Assembly (NCBI GenBank): GCA_963971405.1
Contig: OZ020490.1
Span: 12,758,874 to 12,822,873, forward strand
DNA from: Psococerastis gibbosa
Lineage: Eukaryota > Arthropoda > Insecta > Psocodea > Psocidae
Direction: 5' to 3'
DNA length: 64,000 nt
This document shows, one piece after another, positions 35,793 to 47,805 of the stretch; within the stretch, counting starts at the first letter, position 1; every line of letters begins with the position of its first letter. The notes beneath the pieces are model-generated. The model ran no database searches, had not been told where the DNA came from, and saw only the letters and a list, made by a program, of their open reading frames with translations. The translations under genes were made by a program, and so were the position numbers.

Positions 35793-36044
35793 ACTGCCAA
35801 CTGAATTCTCTTTGATCTATTTGCAGAATGCCCCTGGAACGTCATACATTTGACCTGCAATATGACTCCACGAAAAGCCACCTGTGGATACGCTAAACAA
35901 ATCCAAATATTGTTCAAAGTTACCAAAAAACCAGTTACCAAGAGTGAGATAAATTACCATTTACCAGCTGGCCCGCTGTATTTCACATTTCAGTCATCTA
36001 CTGCCAATTCAATTCTCTTTGATCTATTTGCAGAATGCCCCTGG

Positions 36045-36243
36045 CAGGGACGGATCCTTGGGGGGGGGGGGGGGGGCGGTGGGGGCGGTCGCCCCCCCCC
36101 CCCCCCCGAGAAAAATAGCTTTATACCAGATAGAATGGACTTTTGAAGGAAATGAAGAGAAATTGTTGCTCAAGTAAGGGAAACACGATATTTTTCAGGT
36201 CACCGCCCCCCCCCCCCGAAAACTTTTTCTGAAACCGTCCCTG
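36045..36243. mobile_element. hAT-type MITE (199 bp)
   Basis: Ends CAGGGACGG / CCGTCCCTG are flanked by a perfect 8-bp duplication gcccctgg (36037-36044, 36244-36251). Long G and C tracts lie inside both ends. It is the larger relative of the 61-bp element at 5785. Confidence 0.9.
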
Positions 36244-36744
36244 GCCCCTGGAACGTCATACATTTCACCTGCAATAAGACCCGACGAAAAGTCACCTGTG
36301 GATACGCTAAACAAACCCAAATATTGTTCAAAGTTACCAAAATACAATCGCTCTACCATCCAGTTACCAAGGGTGAGATAAATTACCATTTATCAGCTGG
36401 CCCGCTGTATTTCACATTTCAGTCAGCTACTGCCAACTGAATTCTCTTTGATCTATTTGCAGAATGCCCCTGGAACGTCATACATTTGACCTGCAATAAG
36501 ACCCCACGAAAAGCCACCTGTGGATACGCTAAACAAACCCAAATATTGTTCAAAGTTACCCAAAGACAATCGCTCTAACCAATCAGGCGCAAGATAAATT
36601 GCCTGTCTGCCATTATATCGTATTGATTTATAGACAAATGATTAATTAAATGTTATGTATATTAAAACAAATAGAAGCGGTTCTAGGTTTAGTTAGTATG
36701 CTATATATATTGCTCTGGCATTGGCTGTGTCAGAAGTAGGTCAG

Positions 36745-36830
36745 AGTTTATGAAAGGGTGGGAGTTGATAGAGGTGCGTGCCGCACACCGTAAGGTCAAA
36801 GGTTCGAAACACAACTAAAAGGATTTTTTA
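36745..36830 (+). repeat. tRNA-like SINE relic
   Basis: gatagaggtgcgtgcc resembles an A box and GGTTCGAAACA (near 36800) a B box. No cloverleaf seen. The remainder of 36606-37160 shows T-rich runs only. Confidence 0.35.
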
Positions 36831-37170
36831 ACAGAGTTGATAATTTTTTTTCTTCTAGGCGAGCTTTTCCTAATTCTTTTGATTTCGTGGAGAATAATAA
36901 AAGCCGTATTTGCCATCAAGCCCCCGTGGGCCAATATATGGTCAGGGAATAAACGCAATGAATATCTGGAAAAAATTCAAGGAAATCTGGAAAAATAGAT
37001 TTTTTTTTTTTTTTAATAATCATAACGCAACGCCCTTTGGGGCTTACGCGTTGTATGTTTATGTGTTGCAATGCTGTAGTTTTTAATGGGGTTGGTGTAG
37101 TGTGCACTATTGTTTTTTTTTTTTTTAATAAATTATAATATACATATTATAATAAATTGTGTTCAGGTGA

Positions 37171-37350
37171 TGGCAAGTGCGGAACCAGCGGAAAATTTAG
37201 GGGGGGGGGGTTCACAAGTTGTAAGTAAGTTTAAAAGGTAATTTTTTGGTTGAAAAGTTGAGTTTTATTAATTTTTTTATGTAGGAATCTTATGAATTTA
37301 CTCATTTAGGGGGGAGGGGTCATGACCCCAGTGGATCCACCATTGATTGA
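37171..37350. mobile_element. MITE family I
   Basis: aagtgcggaaccagcgg and gtggatccaccattg form imperfect inverted ends around G tracts and a ttgagttttatta core. The partial copy is at 30664. Confidence 0.6.
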
Positions 37351-37648
37351 TGCCCAGGATAAACATAATTAAAATAAGCAGTGCTACGAGATGAGTTTAG
37401 CGAGCTAGAGGCGACATTTTTTATCACCAATTTTCCCGAAAAAGGTTTAAACAAATTTTAGTTGGCTATTCAAAACTATGAAAATTGACTAATTATTCAA
37501 AACTGCTGTTATAATATTCCACCTATCCTATCCTATCCATGTTTTACGGGTTAATAGCCTGCCAATGAAATTTTTCGCGTTCTTTATTAATAGTCAAGAG
37601 TTTTTTTTTTCTCTAGTCCGCCTTGTCCAATTATTTCCTTTGCTATTA

Positions 37649-37855
37649 GGTCTACTAGACGATACTTTTTAGGCTGTGCTACAGCGATGCTTCCTTTACT
37701 CATCCAGGCATTTACATCCGGACCACGATAGGATGACATTTGGAACACTTTGTTTATTTGAAAACTTGCATAAGTGGAAGGCCGAGTTTATTTGATTTTT
37801 TTCCAAATGTCATCCTATCGTGGGCATAATAGCAACCCATGTGGCCTAGTAGACC
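37649..37855. repeat. Nested inverted repeat
   Basis: A perfect 22-bp stem (37723-37744 with 37802-37823) around a 57-base loop is enclosed by a 10-bp stem GGTCTACTAG / CTAGTAGACC (37649-37658, 37846-37855). Probably a MITE; no duplication seen. Confidence 0.6.
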
Positions 37856-37859
37856 GTTT

Positions 37860-39855
37860 GTGGACGACTTTGCTATTTTTTTTTCAACAGTTTCTGCCAA
37901 CGTGTTCCGTGTTTACATCATGTCATGTGTAAACAAAGCAAATAGTAGCTTAATAGGTACCTTACAGCTAGGTACGACATTGACATTGCCGTCAAAGTAG
38001 GTCACAATATGAGGGAGTGAAGAGTGCCCCGAGGCGCATGCCAAAACGCTTCGTTCATTGCTAGCTGATGGCCATTGACTTATATGGTGAGCTACTAGCA
38101 GCAACGTTCATGGCTATTCTATACCGTACCGAAGGTCCGAAGAACTGGAAAGGCGATTTTGGGTCAAGAATGAGGGTAGGAAGAAGAAAAGCCATGGGAG
38201 GAGAAGCCATTGAGGGCCTAGACCTGAGTTCAAAGATTTTCTCTCTAGACCTGAGGCCGAAGAGGAAGCTCCCACTATTTCGGGTCTATTTTTCCAAACT
38301 TTTCCTCCGGGGGATACTCCCGGGCCCTCGTGTTTGTAGTTATCCACAGTTCCATATGGTTTGATACCTAATGGCACTACGGCCCATAAGGAGCGTCGGC
38401 GCACCCTGGTCTATTAGCAGGCACACACGATGAAGAACTGTCAATGAAAGTCCGTAATTACAAATGATGGCTCAGGGTTCAAAAACTTTTTTATAGCAAA
38501 TGGTGAGAGGAGGCCAATCGGACGGTTGATTGATGACCTCTTGAATTCCAAACTGAATAATTAAGCCACTCCGTATGCTGTTCAAGCAACTAAACGGGTT
38601 TTTGTGGAGCGTGCCGACAACTAAGTAGGTTTAAACTACAGTAGATATAGTACGAACAGAAAATAATAACTTAGCGGGGAACTTAAGCTATTTAAATCAA
38701 AGGTGTCATTTAAATATTTTTCAGTGGGTGGGGTAAGATGGCAATTATGTAAATTTTTAAAGACGGTTGTATTGTAACAATTTCCTCATAAGCGCAGGGC
38801 CAATATCGTATTTTTCCAATCTCGAAGCTCCAAGTTCCAAGCTCGAACACCAAACTTCCGGGTCATAGAATAGTTTTCTATCAACTGGACTGCACCTGCA
38901 CACTAGCTCTTCTTCTTCTTTTCCTTTTTCTTCTCCTTCTTCTTTATCTTCTTCTTCTTCTTCTTCTTCTTCTACTTCTTCTGCCTCTCCTATCGAAGAT
39001 GGGTGATCATCATGGAATTTGCAGTCATAATGACTATAGCCTACTAGAGAATTGTAATGCAGTGGTTTCCCGTTGCCTTCTGCATCCTTATGCCGTTGAT
39101 TCTTCATTGAGTTCCTCCACCCTCGGGGCAAGTTTTCCAACCCCAGGACAAAAGAGTGCCATGCACTTATAGGACTGTGTTTTCCGCTAATCCCGGCTCA
39201 AATTCGGTCCCCTATCTGTTCAGTCACCATTACGCGCATCTATCTTCAACACAAGGGGGTACAGACTAGTAATTTTTGCCTCTAAGACCATAAAGCATTA
39301 CTCTAAAGTTTAGCTCAGCTCAGCGCCCTATCGAAATACGAACATTCCGATGATAATCACGATAATAACTTTGATAATGGGCAATTTCTACCGAAGGGCT
39401 TCTCTTGGTCACATATATAGGTGAACACATGTCCAGCTTGTATAGGTGACATACCTGGATTGAAGGTTGTGCCTAGATTTCAGGTGGGAGGAAATTGAGC
39501 GTGATGCGATGACATTTCGTGTTACGTAGTTTTCCACGATAGCTGCAATTTTTTATTTGAATAAGGTTGGCGACATTGAAGTCCAGACCTACTTGCGCTA
39601 TTTAATGTCAACTCCATCGGATCAGTTGAATTGTATAATTTATTAATAGTCTGACATATTTGTCAACGAGACCCACGCATTTATTATTTGGCGCACAGTC
39701 ATAAATTGCCATAAATGACGTTTCTTTTTATTTTTAGGCTCGACTAGTTCGGTCGGGTTTGATAGCCTTCACTGCAGCCTTTTGCCTTAAGTTATTGTAA
39801 CTCGGTTCACGTCCTTTTTGGGGTTTCACGTTGCGACCCTTTTGGTTACTCCTTC
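37860..39855. other. Unassigned intergenic DNA with a (CTT)n run
   Basis: A (ctt)n microsatellite at about 38910-38985 gives a Glu-rich frame on the - strand. I see no gene or mobile element with recognisable ends. Confidence 0.4.
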
Positions 39856-39860
39856 CCTTA

Positions 39861-40242
39861 GGTGCCCATTCCATTGACCGGCTAGGGCTATTTCCAAAAC
39901 GGTGACGTGGTAGCAGACACTCAAGACTTAGGTGGCGTTTCCACCGACCTCGCATTGCAGAATTGACGGAAATGTTTATTTTCCTCTATGCCATAGTTAA
40001 AATTGATCAATGATCATACAATAAAATCACAAACAAACAAACTAAAATTAAAAAATGGCTTCATGGGATATGTTAATTACAAACATTTTAATAGATTTCT
40101 ATAAAAAGAAAAACAAACATTTCCATCAATGTCACTTGCAATCTGCAATGCGAGGTCGTTGGAGACGCTACCTAAGTCTTGAGTGTCTGCTACCACGTCA
40201 CCGTTTTGGAAATAGCCCTAGCCGGTCAATGGAATGGGCGCC
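39861..40242. mobile_element. MITE family D copy 2
   Basis: Same arms and core as 15397-15783. TTA is present on the left (39858-39860) but the right side reads atc. Confidence 0.8.
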
Positions 40243-40339
40243 ATCCCAACATTGTAACATTTTTATTTTTTTCCCACCACCTTGGTTTCAGCATTTCTTC
40301 TTGAAGCAATCTCGTCAGCCTGGCGGGGGGAGTGAGTTT

Positions 40340-40600
40340 GTTTATTAACTTGAGGCACCCTAAGGGCAGACTCCTTCACCTCAGGGAAAAGGGAAGTTGA
40401 CTGAGTTGACTGACAGAATGGGCCTCCTGATTATAGTGGGGGAACAGAGTAAAGTCACACGATTAATTCAGAGGTGACCAGGACTCGACAAGCACTTAGA
40501 CTAACTGGTATAGTCTCAGCACGTTATCCCACCATGTTCCCTTGGAACGCTGTACACACAACCAAGTTTGCCGCAGTTTGGGACAGGCCAGGGTTCTCAG
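40340..40600 (+). repeat. Dispersed repeat L copy
   Basis: agactccttcacctcagg, cctcctgattatagtgg, gtcacacgattaattc and ggtgaccag appear in the order seen at 62740-62990. Confidence 0.55.
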
Positions 40601-41556
40601 ATCTCATGTTATTACATATTTCTCATGTATTTTCTTCCACCTCATGATCTCATGTATTTTTTCAAAGAAATGAGCAAATCTCATGTTGTTCTAAAAATTA
40701 TTTAAATTACAAAATCGGTCCATTGGTTTGGGCTCTAGCTCTGCGCACTCACACACATACATTTTGTAAAACTGTAAAAGAACGTTTTTTTTTCACTTTT
40801 TGTGTTATGGGAAATGTTTTTTAGGTAAAAATACGAGGTCAACTTTTTTGACGAAAACAATACTTTCTCTAAGCCTATATATTTCATGTGGGCGAGAAAG
40901 AAAAAAGTGGAATGTAATGACAGTGAAAATAATCGAGCATTTTCAACAAAATAATCTTGATTCCTTGTTCAATAATCATATTTTCCACTTATTCACTATA
41001 CATATATTGTTCATTTGCTCATTACAAGTAATTTTTTAGCAATATTTTGATCTCATGTTTTTCTCCCTAATCTCATGTTCCGATCTCATGTCTTTACACT
41101 TCGGCCATCTGAGAACACTGGGACAGGCACTGTTCTCGTGAACTTCACGTATGGCCATTTTTTTTTTGTGCCGCATTAATCATCCGACGCTGTTGAGTAA
41201 CAAGGGTAGAAGAAATTATTAGGGTTGATAAAATAGATACAACTTTCGTTTTGTATTTGTCTAGTAAGGCAAATTATTAAATAAATCCGGTTTCAATTTT
41301 AATTCCTTTTTTTCTCTGTTATTTTCGGAAACTGGGACAATTTAGCCTATAGGGATGGACACAGGATAAGGATGTACAAGCTGAGTTCCTGAGGCATATA
41401 GAAAAATAAGCCGAGTTAAGACGGTTAAGACATGGAAACTAAGATACTCCAGCCATGGGTCGCCTTCTGTGAAGAAGAAGAACATCCTGGTTGATAAACC
41501 TGAATTCAGTAGTTTGGCAAGCCCAGGACTTCCCTTAATAGAGCAGCGGTCTTCAA
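40601..41556. other. Unassigned intergenic DNA
   Basis: Contains several atctcatgtt-type words and no identifiable gene or element ends. Confidence 0.35.
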
Positions 41557-42385
41557 GGTCCAAATTGCCATGATGTTCGCCAATCTTCGATTACAGCCTG
41601 CCTTTTCCAGCTGTAACCATACCATTGGTCATGGCTTCATGGACACGGCAAAATCAAACCACATGAGAATTTTTCTCTGAATAATCCAAATTATGGCTAC
41701 ATTCAGAAGCCCGTATTCTCTAACATGATGCTTTACAGGGGCTATGAAATCCTGTCCCACTGCAGTAATGGAGATAGTACTGGACTTCCCACCCCTCCAT
41801 GTTGCAGTGGAAACTTCAGCCGAAATGGCATTATTAGGAGTGGACTTAAGAGAGACTCAGCCTCTCTGACTACGTCTGACCACTGCCTGGATATGCCAAG
41901 CGATAGAATCCATCCAAAATACTGTTTTAGGAGGGAATTTGAAACTATATTAGGGACAATGAAAGAATTCTGCGAATCGGCAGGAATTCTCAATAGTCAC
42001 ACAATCAAGTGGTTTACTGATGGCTCTAGGCTAGGAAGTACAAAACCAAGAACAGGCCTTGGCGTCTTTGGTCCTGGGGTTAAATATCAGGAGTCTCTTG
42101 GGGAGACAACTATGGTCTTGCAGATTCTGCGATGCAATCGCACGAAGAACAGCAGTATGCTCGGGAAGCTTGCAGTTACATGTAAAAGACCTACCACTTC
42201 TGAATCCCCTCAAGATCCTGGCTCTCCTGAGGAAGATAGGCCTCGAGAAAGTGATGTAGAAGTGATGTAGATACTTTGTAGTAGGGGGCACAATAGGCCA
42301 ATAGGCTTAAGTGCACACAGGTAACACCTGTACCCCAATTTAAAAAAAAAGGTCCAAGTTGCCATGATGATCGCCAATCTTCGAT
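41557..42385 (+). mobile_element. 5'-truncated LINE with RNase H remnant and 35-bp target duplication
   Basis: The insert 41592-42350 ends in A9 and lies between 35-bp direct repeats (41557-41591 and 42351-42385; 33 of 35 match). One frame encodes HTIKWFTDGSRLGS and GLGVFGPGVKYQES, the first-Asp strand of the RNase H domain found in Jockey/I/R1-type LINEs. Upstream, FPPLHVAVETSAEMALLG is in another frame. At least two frameshifts; not functional. Confidence 0.8.
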
Positions 42386-42815
42386 AGAAGAGACATTTAA
42401 AGAAGAACAATTATACAATTTTTGTGAATTTTTATACTTTTTAGGATTGGTACCCCTGACCTTCTCAGGTCAAAGTCCAATGCGCGATCAACTAGATTGT
42501 CACGGGTTTTTAATAATTATCATTATGTATCCTATTCAAGAAACTACGCCCACGTTAATAGTCATTGACCTTAATCAGCAGTCAATATATTATTATGGTA
42601 CCAGGTACATACGGAAGCGACCTCCCAAGTGGCTCGATCTTCAATCTGACATTGTCATGGTTTGAACCCGACGCCAAGAATAATAGAAAATAAACTTGAA
42701 ATGGATAGGGAGCCTAATTGATTCAGGGTCTCGAAGTGATTAGCTGGAAAGGTCGTGAACCCTCGATCCTTGTGATTGGCCCAAATTAATCGGAATTCTT
42801 ATGGTCAGGAATAGT

Positions 42816-42880
42816 CCAGCTGGGAGAGAACTCAATGATTAGACAGAAGTTCTAGGTTCGAAACGCAACGCAACCTATTA
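42816..42880 (+). repeat. tRNA-like sequence
   Basis: GTCCAGCTGGGAGAGAACTC resembles a D-arm/A box and GGTTCGAAACG (42855-42865) the T arm. The acceptor arms do not pair, so a tRNA pseudogene or SINE head is likelier than a gene. Confidence 0.45.
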
Positions 42881-43243
42881 CCTGAAAACCCTGGAATAAG
42901 ATCTCATCCTTAGTCCAAGGTTGGATCACAAATGTATACAAAGAAAATGGCGGCAAACTGTGGTTGTAGCCAATTTTCGCAAAACATTCTTTCCCGCCAT
43001 AATTTAAAAATTTAGTTTTAGCTTTGTTTAGAGATTATAGGGGTTAGAGATGAAACATAATTAACGCGTGCAAACATCGTTGAAAAATTAGAAAGTGCGC
43101 TTTATCTAATGCAGGGGTTCCCAAACATTTTTGTCCGTGGACTACTATATTATTTTATGATTTTCCATGGACCACCATAGCTGCGACAGGAAAACGTCAA
43201 ATTCTAGGATGATTTGTGCCTAATTACATGCTAATATTTGATT

Positions 43244-43630
43244 TGTAGCTGGTCGAAGGACGATGCAATTGAATAGGCAGTGTAGACTTGAATTGGTTTG
43301 TATTGCAGTGCTTCGACTCAAGTTAGAGTAATTTAACACACAGTGGTTACAATATGAGCTGTGAGACGAGAACGATACATGCTTACAATTAATATTGAAT
43401 TTGATCCAGCCTGCTTCCATATAGAAAAACCAACTCTGTGTCCACAGCTAAAGGAGCTGATGAGACACAGAGGGTAGATTAAAGATATTATTGAATAAGA
43501 GAAATAAATACGTAAAAGGAAGATTGAGGAATATTGAATTATCTGAATGTGAACAGCGCCATCTAACGGGAAAAAGGTGAAGCTGGAAGCAGACTGGTTA
43601 TTACACATGTGGGACTAAGTGGTCCCCACA
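43244..43630 (-). repeat. 3' LTR of the gypsy element
   Basis: 387 bp, TG...CA termini. Base-for-base the same as 48124-48510 on my reading. Confidence 0.95.
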
Positions 43631-43641
43631 TTACCCCCCTC

Positions 43642-46600
43642 CTAAGACTGGAAGTCGGAGAAATGTCGTGGAACGTGGACGTGACGACCTGAGCGAGTGG
43701 TGCGAGTCGGTGGTGTCGGCACGACGTCAGTGGCAGGAAGTGGTGAGGAGACCTTCTCCTGAGGTTTATCTTGAGCAGGATGCTGATGCGGGGGGTTGAT
43801 CGTAGACTGGTGAGACGGTTCGTCTGTACTGGCATTAATGTAGGCCGGCTTGACCCTGTCCATTGACACAGTAACCGCACGACCGCGGCTTGAAATCGTA
43901 ACTGTTTTGTCGGTGCGACTTAACACAGGGAATGGTCCCGCATAAGGACGTTCGAGGGAAGCACGGACGTGGTCTTGTCTCACGAAAACGTGCGTGGCCT
44001 TGGCAAGGTCTTGTGGGATGAATGTTTGATGAGCCCCGTGTCTCTTGACGCGAGTGGGGCGTAGTGAGTCGAATTTCCTTCGAAGTGAGATGAGAGTGTC
44101 TGCCGGACTCTGATTTGAAGGAGGAGTTGTCAGCATCTGTCCTGGTAGTCTTAATGGTTCACCATAGACCAGATCTGCTGGAGAAGCTTGAAGATCTTTC
44201 TTAAGAGTGGCGCGCATGCCCAGTAAAACTAGCGGAAGGGCTTCCGTCCATTTGTCATTGGCATGACACATAATGGAGGCTTTGAGTGAGCGGTGCATAC
44301 GCTCTACCATGCCGTTGGATGCAGGGTGGTAACTGGTAGTCCGTGCATGGTGAAATCCGCATAATCGGGCCAGGTCAGCAAACAAATGGCTCTCAAACTG
44401 TCGGCCGCGATCTGTAGTAATTGTCTCCGGGCACCCAAACCGGCTGATCCAGCAGGAAATGAGGGTTCTGGCGACGTTTTCGGCGGTGATGTTCACCATA
44501 GGAGCGGCTTCCGGCCATCGCGTGAAACGGTCAACGAGTGTTAACAAATACGTGTAGCCTTCCGACGGTGGTAATGGGCCTACAATGTCGAGGTGTATGT
44601 GCTGAAACCGTCGGTCAGGCTGAGTAAAGGTTCCAATCGCAGTGAGGGTGTGTCGATGTATCTTGGACAATTGACAGTTGACACACAGACGAGCCCAAGC
44701 GCGGCAATCCTTACGGATAGAAGGCCATATGTAGCGTTGGGCAACCAGGTTAGCAGACGCTGCTATTCCTGGGTGATGTAGGCTGTGTAGGTGCTCGAAA
44801 AGTTGTCGACGTAATGGTTTGGGCACAAATGGGCGTTGTATGTCTTGACTAGAATCGCACGTAAGGACTGAATCAGAGCCCGGAATGGGAACATCAACGA
44901 GGATGAGGGACGTCTTTCTACTGGACCGAAGCTCTTTGAGTTCTCTGTCGTCTTTCTGAGCAGAAGAAAGTTGCTCAGGAGATACGGGAGTAGAGATTGC
45001 TTCGAGTCTTGAGAATGCATCAGCGGCCAAGTTGTCCTGCCCAGCGATGTATTGGATATCCGTGGTGAATTGAGAGACGAATTCCATTTGCCGCATTTGG
45101 CGAGGTGAGCAACTTGTTTTTGGATTCTGAAAAGCGTGCGTCAACGGTTTGTGATCGGTATACACGACAAAAGCGCGCGCTTCTAGCAGGTAACGGAAAT
45201 GACGAATGGCGTCGTGTACCGCAAGCAATTCGCGATCGTAGGCGGACCATGTTCGTTGGTTTTCTTTAAGTTTCTGCGAGAAGAATGCCAATGGCTGCCA
45301 ATGATCGTTGATCCGTTGTTGGACTGTAGCTCCGATACTGGTGTCTGATGCATCTGTGACTAGTGCAATCGGAGCCGTATGATCTGGATGCGCGAGTAGG
45401 GTGATGCGTGCCAGACTGTGTTTGCATGAGCTGAAAGCTTCGGTAAGCTTTGTTGTCCATGGTATCGTAGCGTTCCCTTTTACCTTGTCTCCAGATAACA
45501 ACGTGTTGAGTGGTGCTTGTTCGTTGGCTGCATTTGGTAGGAACCGGCGGTAGTAGTTAATCATGCCAAGAAAACGGCGTAGATCTTTGAATGTCTTTGG
45601 AAGAGGGTATTCAGTGAGTGCCTTTACCCTGTCTGGTAGGGCTTGTGTGCCTTCTGCTGACACGAGGTAACCAAGAAAGCTGATTGACCCAACGCCGAGG
45701 GTACACTTGCTAGGATTAATGACTAGGCCATATTCTCGGAATCGTTGGAAGAGTTGACGTAGGTGTGATTCGTGCTCCTGCTTATCACTCGATGCAACCA
45801 GTACGTCGTCGATGTATGAATATGCCCACGGGAGGTCGCGTAGGATGTTATCCATGAAGCGTTGGAAGGTTTGAGCAGCATTGCGAAGACCGAATGTCAT
45901 GAATGGGAATTCGAAAAGGCCGAACGGAGTATTTATTGCTGTCTTTGGAATGTCACCATTGGAAACTGGTATCTGGGTGAATGCTTTGACCAGGTCTATT
46001 TTGCTGAATACGGTTTTTCCTCGCAATTCTGCACTGAAATCTGCGATGTGGCGGACTGGGTACGCGTCAGGAATTGTTCGAGCATTGAGCCGTCTGTAGT
46101 CCCCGCATGGGCGCCATGAATGGTCGCTTTTAGGCACTAGGTGTAATGGTGAGGCCCATGGGCTGTCGGACGGACGACATACGCCGGTCTGGATCATGTC
46201 GTTGAACTCCTTTTTGGCGATAATAAACTTGTCCGGGGCCAACCGGCGTGGGCGAGCGGAGACGGGAGGTCCGTCTGTCGTTCTAATGTAGTGGACCGTG
46301 GAGTGTTTGACCTGGTCTGTGGGTTGTCTCGGCCGCGTGAGGTCGCTAAACTCCTCAATTATTACTTTTAGACTGGCCGGGGTACTGTGCGGTATTGTTA
46401 AGGTAGAAACGCTAGGTTGCTTGGAGGGGCTTTGACACAGGTTCGCCTTGCGATGCGTTGTCCCGTCGATCAGCTTTGAGTTCTGGAGATCCACCAGCAA
46501 ATTAGAGGCTGCGAGAAAGTCTGCACCGATGATGGGTTGCGTGACATCGGCAATGATGAAATTCCAACGGAAACTGCGTCGTAATCCCAGGTCCAGTTGT

Positions 46601-46905
46601 TGAGCTGTTGTTCCGTACGTATTGATGATTGTGCCATTGGCGGCAGTCAGCTCGAGTTGAGTACGACGGAGCGGTAGGTTGAGACGGGCACGTGGAAAAA
46701 CGCAGATGTCGGACCCTGTGTCAATGAGGTAACGTATCTTGGTGCAAGGGTCCGTGATAAGAAGGCGATGTGAGGTTTTAAGCAGGTGTGTAGTGGCGCA
46801 GGCAGGCCCTGCCTTTACTGGCTGCGATCGTCGTTTTTCGGAAATCTGCATGGCTGCTGGCACTTTCTGGCCTTCCTCCCATAGGTTTGGTGGTAAAAAC
46901 ACCAA
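43642..46905 (-). CDS. pol: Gypsy Pro-Pol polyprotein
   Basis: An open 1087-codon frame that runs to 11 bases before the 3' LTR. Domains in order: aspartic protease with D-T-G at 62-64 and the IGADFL flap partner near 126; reverse transcriptase with first Asp in KIDLVKAF (304) and YIDD at 364-367; RNase H with Asp 518 (TDAS), Glu 559, Asp 583 (YTDHKP) and Asp 629; integrase with a His-His/Cys-Cys finger (His 707-711, Cys 741 and 744) and catalytic Asp 773, Asp 832 and Glu 868 (D-D35-E). No chromodomain seen. The frame is -1 relative to gag and overlaps it by about 90 bases, so a -1 ribosomal frameshift is the likely route; the true polyprotein therefore starts in gag, not at the ATG at 46905. 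No stop or frameshift within. Confidence 0.95.
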   Translation of the reverse strand: MVFLPPNLWEEGQKVPAAMQISEKRRSQPVKAGPACATTHLLKTSHRLLITDPCTKIRYLIDTGSDICVFPRARLNLPLRRTQLELTAANGTIINTYGTTAQQLDLGLRRSFRWNFIIADVTQPIIGADFLAASNLLVDLQNSKLIDGTTHRKANLCQSPSKQPSVSTLTIPHSTPASLKVIIEEFSDLTRPRQPTDQVKHSTVHYIRTTDGPPVSARPRRLAPDKFIIAKKEFNDMIQTGVCRPSDSPWASPLHLVPKSDHSWRPCGDYRRLNARTIPDAYPVRHIADFSAELRGKTVFSKIDLVKAFTQIPVSNGDIPKTAINTPFGLFEFPFMTFGLRNAAQTFQRFMDNILRDLPWAYSYIDDVLVASSDKQEHESHLRQLFQRFREYGLVINPSKCTLGVGSISFLGYLVSAEGTQALPDRVKALTEYPLPKTFKDLRRFLGMINYYRRFLPNAANEQAPLNTLLSGDKVKGNATIPWTTKLTEAFSSCKHSLARITLLAHPDHTAPIALVTDASDTSIGATVQQRINDHWQPLAFFSQKLKENQRTWSAYDRELLAVHDAIRHFRYLLEARAFVVYTDHKPLTHAFQNPKTSCSPRQMRQMEFVSQFTTDIQYIAGQDNLAADAFSRLEAISTPVSPEQLSSAQKDDRELKELRSSRKTSLILVDVPIPGSDSVLTCDSSQDIQRPFVPKPLRRQLFEHLHSLHHPGIAASANLVAQRYIWPSIRKDCRAWARLCVNCQLSKIHRHTLTAIGTFTQPDRRFQHIHLDIVGPLPPSEGYTYLLTLVDRFTRWPEAAPMVNITAENVARTLISCWISRFGCPETITTDRGRQFESHLFADLARLCGFHHARTTSYHPASNGMVERMHRSLKASIMCHANDKWTEALPLVLLGMRATLKKDLQASPADLVYGEPLRLPGQMLTTPPSNQSPADTLISLRRKFDSLRPTRVKRHGAHQTFIPQDLAKATHVFVRQDHVRASLERPYAGPFPVLSRTDKTVTISSRGRAVTVSMDRVKPAYINASTDEPSHQSTINPPHQHPAQDKPQEKVSSPLPATDVVPTPPTRTTRSGRHVHVPRHFSDFQS

Positions 46906-47720
46906 GTTGGGTCTTGTTTAGGCGCTGGTGAACGGAACTGGCGCTGGAACCGTGGCTGTGTGGCACGTTGTCCGTATCTGTCGGCGAACTGTGCCTGTAG
47001 AGCCGCGACGTTCTCTGTTAACGTCTTCAATAGGTCCACAGGGGCCATTGTGCACTCAAGAATCCGGTCACGTGTTGCTGAATTGATGGTGGCCATCTTG
47101 TCGGCGAGGTTCGCGACGTCACCTAGTGACAGGTGATCATGACCGATGATTGCCAATTGTATAGCGTGCGGGAGGCGAGACGTCCAAATGGTGCGTAAAA
47201 CCGAGTCTGATATGGCTTTCTCTGCGAGGGCCCGCAGTCTCCGGAGAAAAGAGCTGGGAGTTTTGTCCCCTATGTCTTCCGACATTAGTAGCTGAATGCG
47301 ACTGCTTGCTGGAAGACTCATTCGTTGGATTAACTGCGTTTTTAGCTCAGTGTATGGGTTTACTGGTACTGGGGCAGCTAACAAATCTGAGATCTCGCTG
47401 AGGGTACTTTGGTCGAGCGCTGAAAGGACGTGGTAATATTTCGTCGTTTCCATTGTGACCCCAGCAAGTGCGAACTGAGCCTCCGCTTGAGTGAACCACA
47501 GTGCCGGTGACAGGTTGGCCGACTGTGTCCAGAAGGGTGGAAGCTTGACCGAGACTGCCATCGTACTAGCAGGGCCTGTCATCTTGGTTGTAGCCGTGGG
47601 TGTCGGTGTTGTGGCTGTAGCAGTTGTAGCTGTAGCGGTTGTAGCTGTAGCGGTCGTAGCTGTAGCGGTTGTAGCTGTAGCGGTCGTAGCTGTAGCGGTT
47701 GTGGCTGTGGTCTGCGGCAT
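46815..47720 (-). CDS. gag: Gypsy Gag protein
   Basis: 301 codons; an in-frame TGA just upstream supports the ATG at 47720. Residues about 3-45 are a Thr/Ala tract made by a 15-bp tandem repeat. The middle matches the retrotransposon capsid-type fold ([21 protein letters not shown]). The C-terminus has a Cys-X2-His-X9-Cys-X3-Cys cluster ([19 protein letters not shown]), probably RNA binding, followed shortly by the stop at 46815. It makes the virus-like particle in which reverse transcription occurs. Confidence 0.9.
   Translation of the reverse strand: MPQTTATTATATTATATTATATTATATTATATTATATTPTPTATTKMTGPASTMAVSVKLPPFWTQSANLSPALWFTQAEAQFALAGVTMETTKYYHVLSALDQSTLSEISDLLAAPVPVNPYTELKTQLIQRMSLPASSRIQLLMSEDIGDKTPSSFLRRLRALAEKAISDSVLRTIWTSRLPHAIQLAIIGHDHLSLGDVANLADKMATINSATRDRILECTMAPVDLLKTLTENVAALQAQFADRYGQRATQPRFQRQFRSPAPKQDPTWCFYHQTYGRKARKCQQPCRFPKNDDRSQ
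47600..47710 (-). repeat. 15-bp tandem repeat coding the Gag N-terminus
   Basis: The unit gtagctgtagcggty (+ strand) is repeated about six times; the last base alternates t/c, giving a 30-bp higher-order period. It is in frame and yields a Thr/Ala tract. Confidence 0.85.
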
Positions 47721-47805
47721 CTTGCAGGTGGCTCAGCTGCTGCGGTGAATGTAGCTGCTCCGGGGTGGTTTCCACCGCCTATGGCCGGATGAGACGTTCT
47801 GGAGG

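Larger units (their letters stand above)
34913..36605 (+). repeat. Tandem array, four units of about 220 bp, with insertions
   Basis: Units start at agctgrcccgct near 34915, 35279, 35967 and 36397. Each holds atttgcagaatg, cctggaa, cctgtggata, caaatattgttcaaagttacc and gagataaattacc. Unit 1 carries extra sequence (about 35060-35205), unit 2 a LINE fragment, unit 3 a hAT MITE. Confidence 0.85.

Noticed and set aside
38757..39140. 127-codon - strand ORF with a Glu tract
   Set aside because: The Glu run is a (CTT)n microsatellite; there are no motifs, splice support or second exon.
40055..40240. ATG frame inside the family D MITE
   Set aside because: It spans the inverted arm of the MITE and is broken in the other copy; no transposase motif.
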